Positions 1 through 5,295 are shown, counted from the first letter of the stretch. The stretch is DNA of 5,761 nucleotides from Oscillospiraceae bacterium (GCA_015067375.1 SVMQ01000155.1:1-5761); one strand, 5' to 3'. Made by a program: numbers and translations. The notes: generated from the letters alone by a model not told the origin.

Positions 1-561
1 ACCCTTGGGCATTGTGCTCATCATATCGGGATCAACTACAGCAACGATCGGGATATCATGGGGATCAACGCAAACCATCTTGCGATCCTTTTCAACGTCT
101 GTGATAACGTAGTTGATGGTTACCTCTGCTGCAGTACCTGCTGTTGTGGGAACGGCAATAATAGGAACGCAAGGCTTTGTTGTAGGAGCAACGCCCTCAA
201 GACTTCTTACATCAGCGAATTCGGGATTGTTGATGATGATGCCGATAGCCTTAGCGGTATCCATAGAGGAACCGCCGCCCACAGCGATGATATAGTCAGC
301 GCCGCTTGCCTTGAAAGCAGCAACACCGTTCTGTACGTTTTCGATGGTGGGATTGGGCTTGATATCGGAATATACCTCATAAGCAAGACAGGCATTGTCG
401 AGGATGTCTGTTACTTTCTTTGTAACGCCAAACTTGATAAGATCGGGGTCGGAGCAGAGAAGAGCCTTTTTGAAGCCTCTGTTCTTAGCCTCGTCAGCGA
501 TAGCGGAGATAGCGCCTGCGCCGTGATAGGAGGTCTCATTAAGAATAAAACGATTAGCCAT
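1..561 (-). CDS. fucO: Lactaldehyde reductase (iron-dependent, group III alcohol dehydrogenase), 5' part only
   Basis: This is the first 187 residues of an iron-containing alcohol dehydrogenase; the gene runs off the left edge. The N-terminus MANRFILNET, the stretch NNPEFADVRSLEG (111-123) and TINYVITD (148-155) closely match E. coli FucO as I recall it, which is why I call lactaldehyde reductase (L-lactaldehyde + NADH to (S)-1,2-propanediol) rather than a generic butanol or ethanol dehydrogenase. The Rossmann-like nucleotide site is GGGSSMDTAK (95-104), followed by PTTAGTAAE (138-146). D38 sits where FucO has the Asp that favours NAD over NADP. The Fe ligands (Asp and three His) lie beyond the visible part, so metal binding cannot be checked. 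The ATG is at 559-561, with GAAAGGACGG at 571-580 upstream. It lies 51 bp downstream of the PocR-receptor gene on the same strand with no promoter visible between, so co-transcription is likely. Family is near certain; substrate is probable. Confidence 0.93.
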   Translation of the reverse strand, partial: MANRFILNETSYHGAGAISAIADEAKNRGFKKALLCSDPDLIKFGVTKKVTDILDNACLAYEVYSDIKPNPTIENVQNGVAAFKASGADYIIAVGGGSSMDTAKAIGIIINNPEFADVRSLEGVAPTTKPCVPIIAVPTTAGTAAEVTINYVITDVEKDRKMVCVDPHDIPIVAVVDPDMMSTMPKG

Positions 562-595
562 TGGTTATTACCGTCCTTTCGTTGTATGTTTTATG

Positions 596-611
596 CAAGC
601 CACGCGGCTTG
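596..611 (-). other. Small intergenic RNA hairpin between the PocR-receptor gene and fucO
   Basis: A perfect 6-bp stem (CAAGCC / GGCTTG) with a 4-nt loop begins 1 nt after the stop codon of the receptor gene when read on the minus strand. It is followed by A-rich sequence, not by a T tract, so it does not look like a complete intrinsic terminator. It could protect the 3' end of the upstream message after processing or cause partial pausing. The stem is short and chance is possible. Confidence 0.4.
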
Positions 612-612
612 A

Positions 613-1629
613 TTACTTGAGGTTATGTACGAGCTCGTTTGTTTCGGTGAGCATAGTTCTCAGCTCAGCGATAGCCTTTTCATTGTCCTCTACGCCCTGA
701 GTCATGCCGTGAAGCTGAGCGTTGATGCCATTGATAGCCTTCTTGATATCGTTGAGGGTGGACTCGACCTCGTTTGCCTGCTTTGTGTTGCGGTCAGCGA
801 GTGTACGTACCTCCTGAGCGATAACATTGAAGCCTGCACCTGCAGCGCCCGCTCTCTTAGCTTCGATGGAAGCGTTGAAGCCGATAAGGGTGAGCTGTGT
901 GGAAGCGCTCTCGATAGCCTTAACGATGCTGTCTGTGCTTTCTACAGCCTTAACGGACTTTGCTGTTGCGGTCTCGATCTTCTCGAATGCCTCGCCCACG
1001 GAAGCGATATCATTGGATACGACATCTATCTGCTTCTGGATGGCCTCAAACTTTGCGTTGATCGCCTCAATCGCTACCTCGTTTTCAGCTGCCTTCTGTA
1101 CGGCAAGCAATCTCTGATAGCCTACCTCAGACAGCGCGTTAGCCATCTGGTACAGCAGGTTTGCAGCAGCGTCGATCTGCTCTTTGGGAACGATCTTGAT
1201 CTTTCTGAGAGCCTCTACATAAGCGTCGGGATCCACATTGATCTCTTTTGCGATCTTGCGGAACTTTTCCTCATCGGGAGGCTCAGGCAGTACCTGTCCG
1301 CCGATAAGAGAGCCGATATGCTTTCCGTTGAGGATGATGGGTGCAGCGAAGTCTACCAGACCGCCGTGACAGTAGTATACTGCAGGCTTGCCTGTCTTAC
1401 TGGACTGCTCGCCGCCCATGAGGTCGCACTGGTTGCAGCGCTCGCATCCTACTTTGGAGGCTCTTGTGAAATTCATACAGAAGTCTGTACCGTTACTGAG
1501 TTCTGTAACGGAACCTGTGTCGTTTGTGGTAAGTGCTGCCATTCCTGTTGCGTCAGCAAATGCATCCTGAAGGCTCTGGAGAGTTTTTCGGTCAATAATA
1601 TCAAGCAAGGTAATGTTATCCTGATTCAT
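613..1629 (-). CDS. Soluble PocR-domain sensor fused to a methyl-accepting-chemotaxis-type signalling domain
   Basis: A 338-aa protein with no signal peptide or membrane segment, so it is cytosolic. Residues about 7-170 form a PocR ligand-binding domain: cysteine cluster C62-x2-C65-x2-C68, then YYCHGG (85-90), DFAAPI (93-98) and IGSLIGGQVL (105-114). PocR domains are predicted to sense simple hydrocarbon derivatives such as 1,2-propanediol. Residues about 180-338 are heptad-rich and carry the chemoreceptor hairpin, recognisable from FNASIEAKRAG (251-261), GFNVIAQEVRTLA (266-278) and the following NEVESTLNDI. The hairpin is short and its tip deviates from consensus (see findings). The ATG (1627-1629) has a strong AAAGGAG at 1639-1645, 9 nt away. 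It is the first gene of the unit with fucO, so the likely signal is lactaldehyde or propanediol. Output partner is unknown; CheA/CheW are not in the window. Domains are clear, ligand is inferred. Confidence 0.93.
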   Translation of the reverse strand: MNQDNITLLDIIDRKTLQSLQDAFADATGMAALTTNDTGSVTELSNGTDFCMNFTRASKVGCERCNQCDLMGGEQSSKTGKPAVYYCHGGLVDFAAPIILNGKHIGSLIGGQVLPEPPDEEKFRKIAKEINVDPDAYVEALRKIKIVPKEQIDAAANLLYQMANALSEVGYQRLLAVQKAAENEVAIEAINAKFEAIQKQIDVVSNDIASVGEAFEKIETATAKSVKAVESTDSIVKAIESASTQLTLIGFNASIEAKRAGAAGAGFNVIAQEVRTLADRNTKQANEVESTLNDIKKAINGINAQLHGMTQGVEDNEKAIAELRTMLTETNELVHNLK

Positions 1630-1667
1630 AATATACCGCTCCTTTCAACGTTTTGTAAGATAATTCT

Positions 1668-1696
1668 ATTATACATGAAAATTTACCAGAAATCAA
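1668..1696 (-). promoter_or_regulatory. Sigma-A promoter for the PocR-receptor/fucO unit
   Basis: Read on the minus strand, a TTGATT -35 box (1691-1696) and a perfect TATAAT -10 box (1668-1673) are separated by 17 bp. The predicted start of transcription is near 1661, giving a leader of about 30 nt that contains the AAAGGAG ribosome binding site. Box match, spacing and position all agree. Confidence 0.8.
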
Positions 1697-1719
1697 GGTG
1701 TTTGATGTAAAAATCAAAC
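1692..1719. promoter_or_regulatory. Candidate operator: three alternating ATCAA half-sites at the minus-strand -35 box
   Basis: ATCAA (1692-1696), TTGAT (1702-1706) and ATCAA (1713-1717) alternate in orientation. The outer pair forms GTTTGAT / ATCAAAC, 7 bp perfect with a 6-nt spacer (1700-1719). The inner pair is 5 bp with a 5-nt spacer. The first half-site overlaps the -35 box of the receptor/fucO promoter, a typical place for a regulator. I do not recognise the motif, and in AT-rich DNA short dyads arise by chance. Confidence 0.35.
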
Positions 1720-1753
1720 CACTGAAATATAATTTTCAATTGCGTTTTTGTTT

Positions 1754-1765
1754 ATTGTGCACAAT
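1754..1765. promoter_or_regulatory. Perfect 12-bp palindrome ATTGTGCACAAT, candidate operator
   Basis: The site is fully self-complementary around the centre at 1759/1760 and lies about 58 bp upstream of the minus-strand -35 box. A shorter related dyad lies at 1841-1851. Gapless palindromes of this size are typical of dimeric helix-turn-helix regulators; I cannot assign a family. It is followed by a run of seven T, but the stem has no loop, so it is unlikely to be a terminator. Confidence 0.4.
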
Positions 1766-1840
1766 TTTTTTGTTGATTTAGACGAATGTACCGCATCATG
1801 TGTCTATAAAAAAGCGAGCTGTAACAAGAGCGCCCTGTAA

Positions 1841-1851
1841 TTTGTGACAAA
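1841..1851. promoter_or_regulatory. Dyad TTTGTGACAAA upstream of the plus-strand promoter
   Basis: A 5-bp perfect dyad around a single central base, 24 bp upstream of the -35 box at 1876. Its core TTGTG-ACAA is the 1754-1765 palindrome core TTGTGCACAA less one central base. This suggests, but does not prove, that the same regulator reads both sites. Confidence 0.3.
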
Positions 1852-1875
1852 ATTTAAGATTTGCTTGGTGTGTAC

Positions 1876-1904
1876 TTGAAAAATCCTGCAAAAGCAGATA
1901 TAAT
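1876..1904 (+). promoter_or_regulatory. Sigma-A promoter for the plus-strand genes
   Basis: A TTGAAA -35 box (1876-1881) and a perfect TATAAT -10 box (1899-1904) are spaced by 17 bp. The predicted start is near 1911, giving a leader of about 48 nt before the ATG at 1959. It very probably serves the 209-aa gene and degV, and perhaps the genes further downstream. Confidence 0.8.
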
Positions 1905-1943
1905 AGTTAATATAGGGTAGTATGCGGACGAGTGTCTGCTGTT

Positions 1944-1950
1944 GAAAGGA
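1944..1950 (+). promoter_or_regulatory. Ribosome binding site GAAAGGA that fixes the start at 1959
   Basis: GAAAGGA ends 8 nt before the in-frame ATG at 1959. The longer reading frame could begin at a GTG at 1932, but that start has no purine-rich site in front of it and would place this binding site inside the gene. Confidence 0.8.
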
Positions 1951-1958
1951 ATGATATC

Positions 1959-2588
1959 ATGGAGTTTTTAAGCGAGCGCACGGCGTTTACACTGATCTCC
2001 GAAACTGTGGTCAAGGCAGGTGTGTCACTGTTCAATGCAGTGAAGTACATCTATATGATCGCGGACAAGGATTTCTATAACATCAGCATCAAGGATGTGT
2101 TCAAGATCGCCTTGAACAATATCTCTGATACAGCGGCGCTGCATAACACAGGCATAAAGCTTGACAAGGAACGCTGTGCGGAGATGAATTCTCCCGAATA
2201 TGAGCGTGTGCTTTCGCTGATGGTGTATTCCTTTGCGGTGCGCCTGCCTGAGCTAAAGAATATCAAGACCGCGGGCGGATATCTAAACGACCGTCAGATC
2301 AAGGTGATCTATGATATGGTCATTGCGAAGGGTGCGGGAAACTACGATAATATCATCACCTATGATTTTGAGGAGATACGCCGCATGGTCAAGGCAGGAA
2401 AGCCTGTCCCGACCTATGACGCGGAGTGGTACAAGGGGTATATATACACCTATGTGCCTGCACTGGCGGCGATAACTAATAAAAATCTTCTGCTTCTTGG
2501 TAGCTGTGACATCCTGTTTACGCTGTTCCACAGTTGTCTTGAAGAGGAGCTTACACGAGTACTTAATGCCCTTGCGGCTAAGGCATAA
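1959..2588 (+). CDS. Uncharacterised 209-aa protein
   Basis: I do not recognise this family. The protein is predicted to be mostly alpha-helical and soluble, with no signal peptide. It is rich in Tyr, Phe and Ile, and has no obvious nucleotide-binding, metal-binding or DNA-binding motif. A hydrophobic C-terminal stretch (about 161-192, with NLLLLGSCDILFTLFHSC) is broken by polar residues, and I read it as buried helices rather than a membrane anchor; a peripheral membrane contact is possible. The first strong start is the ATG at 1959 with GAAAGGA in front. It is the first gene after a consensus promoter and is followed after only 12 bp by a degV-family gene, so the two are very likely co-transcribed. 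This hints at a link with lipid or fatty-acid handling, but nothing in the protein itself shows it. Codon use and length support a real gene. Confidence 0.85.
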   Translation: MEFLSERTAFTLISETVVKAGVSLFNAVKYIYMIADKDFYNISIKDVFKIALNNISDTAALHNTGIKLDKERCAEMNSPEYERVLSLMVYSFAVRLPELKNIKTAGGYLNDRQIKVIYDMVIAKGAGNYDNIITYDFEEIRRMVKAGKPVPTYDAEWYKGYIYTYVPALAAITNKNLLLLGSCDILFTLFHSCLEEELTRVLNALAAKA

Positions 2589-2600
2589 GGAGGAAAAGAT

Positions 2601-3446
2601 ATGAGCAAGGTCAGGATCATGGCAGACACAGTATGCGATCTGTCGGAGGAATTAAAAAGGCGCTATGAGATCACGACTGTTCCGCTGTATGTTACACGCG
2701 ACGGTGTCACCTACAGAGATGGTATCGACATAACACAGCACGAGGTGTTTGAACATTACCGCACTACAGGAAAGCTTTGTTCCACCGCTGCAATAAATGT
2801 AGAGGATTTTTCACGTTTCTTTCAGGAGCAGGTAAAGACCGGCGAAGAGATAATATTCATCACTATAAGCTCGGAGTTTTCCAGCACCTATCAGAATGCC
2901 TGCATTGCCTCGGAGGATTACGAGGGCGTGTATGTCGTTGACTCGCGCAACCTTTCCACAGGCGAGGGACTTGTAGCGGTAGCTGCGGCGAAATATGCGC
3001 AGCAGGAGCTTTCGGCGAGTGAGATAGTAACAAAGCTTTATCAGGAGATAATCCCCAATGTTGACGCAAGCTTCTTTGTTGCAAATATCGAGTACCTGCA
3101 CAAGGGCGGCAGATGCTCCTCTATCGCGGCGCTGGGCGCAAACCTGTTAAAACTGAAGCCCTGTATCGATGTTATCGACGGCAAGATGAAGGTGACTAAG
3201 AAATACCGCGGCGCTATGGATAAATGTATGCGCGAGTATGTCAAGGACAGGCTCTCTCAGGTGAGCGGAGCGGACGACGATCTGATATTCGTAACGCACA
3301 CCTGCTCGGCGGATTTTGCTGCTGCAGCTGCAGGAGAGATCAAAAAGCTGAGGCAGTTTGAGGAGATAGCTATCACCGAAGCAGGCTGCACGGTTGCCTG
3401 TCATTGCGGCGAGGACACTCTCGGTATTTTGTTCATAAGAAAGTAA
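2601..3446 (+). CDS. DegV family fatty-acid-binding protein (FakB-like)
   Basis: A 281-aa protein of the usual DegV length. It shows the family landmarks in order: the N-terminal ADTVCDL (8-14, canonical TDSxxDL), YRDGID (38-43), a Ser/Thr site CSTAAIN (60-66), ISSEFSSTYQNA (89-100), VVDSRN (112-117), LHKGGR (166-171), LKPCID (185-190) and a C-terminal HCGEDTLGI (268-276, canonical HxGPGxxG). DegV proteins bind a long-chain fatty acid in a two-domain cleft. In Firmicutes several of them (FakB) present it to the kinase FakA to make acyl-phosphate for phospholipid synthesis. T62, the Ser of the ISS motif and H268 are candidates for holding the carboxylate. The GP of the HxGPG motif is replaced by ED, a deviation worth noting. 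A perfect AAGGAGG (2587-2593) overlaps the stop of the preceding gene, 7 nt from the ATG. Family is certain, ligand and kinase partner are inferred. Confidence 0.95.
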   Translation: MSKVRIMADTVCDLSEELKRRYEITTVPLYVTRDGVTYRDGIDITQHEVFEHYRTTGKLCSTAAINVEDFSRFFQEQVKTGEEIIFITISSEFSSTYQNACIASEDYEGVYVVDSRNLSTGEGLVAVAAAKYAQQELSASEIVTKLYQEIIPNVDASFFVANIEYLHKGGRCSSIAALGANLLKLKPCIDVIDGKMKVTKKYRGAMDKCMREYVKDRLSQVSGADDDLIFVTHTCSADFAAAAAGEIKKLRQFEEIAITEAGCTVACHCGEDTLGILFIRK

Positions 3447-3472
3447 AGTGTACCTGCAGTGCTGCATATAAT
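3444..3472 (+). promoter_or_regulatory. Possible weak promoter for the SOD gene
   Basis: A perfect TATAAT (3467-3472) lies in the 49-bp gap between degV and the SOD gene. The best -35 at 17 bp is TAAAGT (3444-3449), a poor match. Transcription would start near 3479, just before the ribosome binding site, giving a very short leader. It may give the SOD gene some independent expression, or be chance. Confidence 0.35.
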
Positions 3473-3480
3473 TCATCTTG

Positions 3481-3489
3481 AAAGAGGTG
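3481..3489 (+). promoter_or_regulatory. Ribosome binding site AAAGAGGTG that fixes the SOD start at 3496
   Basis: The purine-rich AAAGAGGTG ends 6 nt before the ATG at 3496. The frame is open back to a TTG at 3478, but starting there would translate through the binding site and has no site of its own. Confidence 0.75.
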
Positions 3490-3495
3490 TTTTAT

Positions 3496-3981
3496 ATGCA
3501 GCATATCCATAAGTATTCCTACATCAGTTCGGAAAGACCCGCTCTTCTCGGCACTGTCAGAGGCGGTCTGGGGCATGAGGATGTAAACGGTACAGCAGCG
3601 ATATTCTGGCTGCCTGATTCTGTTTATTTCGAGGTGCAGCTGTACGGGCTTCCGAGGTCGGAGGTGTTAGGACTGCACATTCATGACGGTATAGTATGCG
3701 GCAATGCAGAGAGCGATTTTGCCGGCGCAGGCAGTCATCTCAGCGTGTGTCCTGAGGGTACATGGTGCGACAGGCACCCGTATCATGCAGGTGATCTGCC
3801 GCCGTTGTTCACGGACGAGGATGGTACAGCTATACTTGGCGTGTACCTTGACAGGGCGACCATTCCGCAGTTTTCGGGACGCACTATCGTTGTGCATAGC
3901 CGCAGGGATGATTTTGACAGTCAGCCTGCAGGAGATTCGGGCATACGCATCGCGTGCGGAGTGCTTGCCGAGCATTTATAA
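3496..3981 (+). CDS. Cu/Zn superoxide dismutase family protein, without signal peptide
   Basis: A 161-aa single-domain protein. It carries the Cu,Zn-SOD core: HIH (61-63) for two copper ligands, GSH with H81 as the bridging His, H94 and H97 followed by GDLPPL with D100 as likely zinc ligands, VVH with H134 as the fourth copper ligand, then DDF (138-140), QPAGDSG (143-149) and RIACG (151-155) with the channel Arg R151. C68 and C154 match the intramolecular disulfide pair. C85 and C91 lie in the zinc loop and are additional. All catalytic and metal residues appear present, unlike the copper-less YojM-type relatives. The reaction would be dismutation of superoxide to O2 and H2O2. There is no signal peptide or lipobox, so the enzyme is predicted to be cytosolic, unusual since bacterial SodC is normally exported. 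It sits 49 bp after degV and 57 bp before ahcY on the same strand. The assignment of H94 as the third zinc ligand is tentative because the loop is shortened. Confidence 0.92.
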   Translation: MQHIHKYSYISSERPALLGTVRGGLGHEDVNGTAAIFWLPDSVYFEVQLYGLPRSEVLGLHIHDGIVCGNAESDFAGAGSHLSVCPEGTWCDRHPYHAGDLPPLFTDEDGTAILGVYLDRATIPQFSGRTIVVHSRRDDFDSQPAGDSGIRIACGVLAEHL

Positions 3982-3990
3982 AGGAAATTA

Positions 3991-4014
3991 CGGCGGAATA
4001 TTCTTATTCCGCCG
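3991..4014 (+). other. Perfect 10-bp stem-loop between the SOD gene and ahcY
   Basis: CGGCGGAATA (3991-4000) and TATTCCGCCG (4005-4014) form a perfect 10-bp stem with a TTCT loop, starting 9 nt after the SOD stop. It is stable but followed by CAAAAC, not a T tract, so it is not a standard intrinsic terminator on this strand; nor is there a good T tract on the opposite strand. It may stabilise the upstream message, pause polymerase, or be a processing site that uncouples the two genes. It does not cover the ahcY ribosome binding site (4023-4029). Confidence 0.65.
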
Positions 4015-4038
4015 CAAAACATAAAGGAGAAGAAAAAC

Positions 4039-5295
4039 ATGGCTAGTGAGATCAGAAACGCCGACCTTTGGGAGAGCGGCGCAAGAAAAATAGAATGGGT
4101 AAAGCGCAACATGCCGCTGCTTCGCGGTATCGAGCAGGAGTTTGCGGCTGAAAAGCCTTTTGCTGGGCTTCGCGTTGCACTTTCAGTACATCTTGAGGCA
4201 AAGACAGCGTACCTGTGCAAGGTGCTTGCGGCAGGCGGCGCGGAGATGTATGTAACGGGAAGCAATCCGCTTTCTACACAGGACGATGTTGCGGCGGCAC
4301 TGGTGCATGACGGACTTAATGTGTTTGCATGGTATGACGCTACTGACGAGGAGTATCACCGCCACATTTCACAGGTGATCGACGCACGTCCCAATGTTAT
4401 CATCGACGACGGCGGCGACCTTGTAAATCTCATCCACAACGAGCGCCCCGAGCTTATCCCCGATGTGATAGGCGGCTGCGAGGAAACAACGACAGGCATC
4501 ATCCGTCTGCTTGCTATGGATAAGGCAGGCGCGCTGAAATTCCCGATGGTGCTGGTAAATGACGCCGACTGCAAGCATCTGTTTGACAACAGATACGGCA
4601 CAGGTCAGTCTGTATGGGACGGCATCAACCGCACAACAAACCTTATCGTGGCAGGAAAGAACGTTGTCGTTGCTGGTTATGGCTGGTGCGGCAAGGGCGT
4701 TGCAATGCGCGCAAAGGGACTTGGCGCAGAGGTCATCGTTACCGAGATAGACCCCATCAAGGCAATGGAAGCAGTAATGGATGGCTTCAAGGTTATGCCC
4801 ATGCGCGAGGCTGCCAAGATAGGCGATTTCTTCGTGACGGTAACAGGCTGTGCTGACGTTATCGGAGAGGAAGCTTTCCTCAATATGAAGGACGGCGCTA
4901 TCTGCTGCAATGCAGGTCATTTCGATGTAGAGGTAAACATGGCGAAGCTTCGCGAGATAGCTGTAGACAGCTACCTTGCAAGAAACAACATCATGGGCTA
5001 CAAGCTTGCAAACGGCAATACCGTATTCATTATCGCAGAGGGCAGACTTGTAAATCTCGCAGCAGGCGACGGACATCCCGCGGAGATAATGGATATGAGC
5101 TTTGCTATCCAGGCGCTGTCTGCACTCCATGTCGTAAAGAACAAGGGCAAGCTTGGCAAGGATGGCAGCATGACCGTAAATGTACCTGCAGAGGTGGACA
5201 GAGAAGTTGCACTTCGCAAGATAGCAAGCTGGGGCATTGAGATAGACAAGCTCACAGAGGAGCAGGAGAAGTATCTTAACGGCTGGGAGGTATAA
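4039..5295 (+). CDS. ahcY: Adenosylhomocysteinase-family enzyme, possibly S-inosylhomocysteine hydrolase
   Basis: A 418-aa cytosolic NAD-dependent hydrolase that splits S-adenosyl- (or S-inosyl-) homocysteine into homocysteine and nucleoside, relieving product inhibition of methyltransferases. Landmarks: H51 in the base pocket; NPLSTQDDVAAAL (76-88); DDGGDL (123-128, catalytic Asp); EETTTG (148-153); K179 and D183-N184 around the active site; YGTGQSVWDG (186-195); the NAD Rossmann motif GYGWCGKG (213-220) with the ribose-binding E236; NAGHFD (291-296); and GHP (345-347). It belongs to the short type, lacking the roughly 40-residue insert and the KPDHYRY-like tail of the E. coli/human-style enzymes and ending in LTEEQEKYLNGWEV. 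The base pocket reads HLEAKT (51-56), with Lys at the place of the human adenine-contacting Glu59. This raises the S-inosylhomocysteine alternative. AAAGGAG (4023-4029) lies 9 nt before the ATG. The PNP gene follows after 1 nt. Family is certain; the natural substrate is open. Confidence 0.95.
   Translation: MASEIRNADLWESGARKIEWVKRNMPLLRGIEQEFAAEKPFAGLRVALSVHLEAKTAYLCKVLAAGGAEMYVTGSNPLSTQDDVAAALVHDGLNVFAWYDATDEEYHRHISQVIDARPNVIIDDGGDLVNLIHNERPELIPDVIGGCEETTTGIIRLLAMDKAGALKFPMVLVNDADCKHLFDNRYGTGQSVWDGINRTTNLIVAGKNVVVAGYGWCGKGVAMRAKGLGAEVIVTEIDPIKAMEAVMDGFKVMPMREAAKIGDFFVTVTGCADVIGEEAFLNMKDGAICCNAGHFDVEVNMAKLREIAVDSYLARNNIMGYKLANGNTVFIIAEGRLVNLAAGDGHPAEIMDMSFAIQALSALHVVKNKGKLGKDGSMTVNVPAEVDREVALRKIASWGIEIDKLTEEQEKYLNGWEV

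Larger units (their letters stand above)
1630..1958. other. Divergent intergenic regulatory region
   Basis: This AT-rich gap separates the leftward PocR-receptor/fucO unit from the rightward five-gene run. It holds one consensus-like sigma-A promoter for each direction (1668-1696 minus, 1876-1904 plus), an ATCAA-type inverted repeat next to the minus promoter, a perfect 12-bp palindrome at 1754-1765, and a related TTTGTGACAAA dyad at 1841-1851. I see no coding region, tRNA or riboswitch fold in it. Confidence 0.8.

Noticed and set aside
58..612. A 184-codon open frame on the plus strand opposite fucO
   Set aside because: Low-complexity, Cys-rich antisense of a clearly conserved gene.
625..1710. 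A 361-codon open frame on the plus strand opposite the PocR-receptor gene
   Set aside because: It is Cys/Leu/Ser-rich with no recognisable motif and is the antisense shadow of a gene with two clear domains; it runs through that gene's ribosome binding site and promoter.
1728..1733. Another TATAAT on the plus strand in the divergent region
   Set aside because: No -35-like sequence at 16-18 bp upstream; it sits in a small AT-rich dyad and is likely chance.
1754..1772. Palindrome plus T run as an intrinsic terminator
   Set aside because: The palindrome has no loop, so the real stem would be only about four base pairs, and no gene ends on the plus strand just before it.
1932..1958. GTG start giving a 218-aa form of the uncharacterised protein
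   Set aside because: No ribosome binding site precedes it, and the good GAAAGGA site with proper spacing serves the ATG at 1959.
3455..3466. TGCAG-TG-CTGCA dyad after degV as a terminator
   Set aside because: Five base pairs with a two-base loop cannot form a stable hairpin, and no T tract follows.
3478..3495. TTG start giving a 167-aa SOD
   Set aside because: The added codons cover the AAAGAGGTG binding site used by the ATG at 3496, and no export signal is gained by the extension.
4369..5130. A 253-codon open frame on the minus strand inside ahcY
   Set aside because: It is Cys/His/Tyr-rich, lacks motifs and is fully covered by the certain ahcY gene, so it is a codon-bias shadow.
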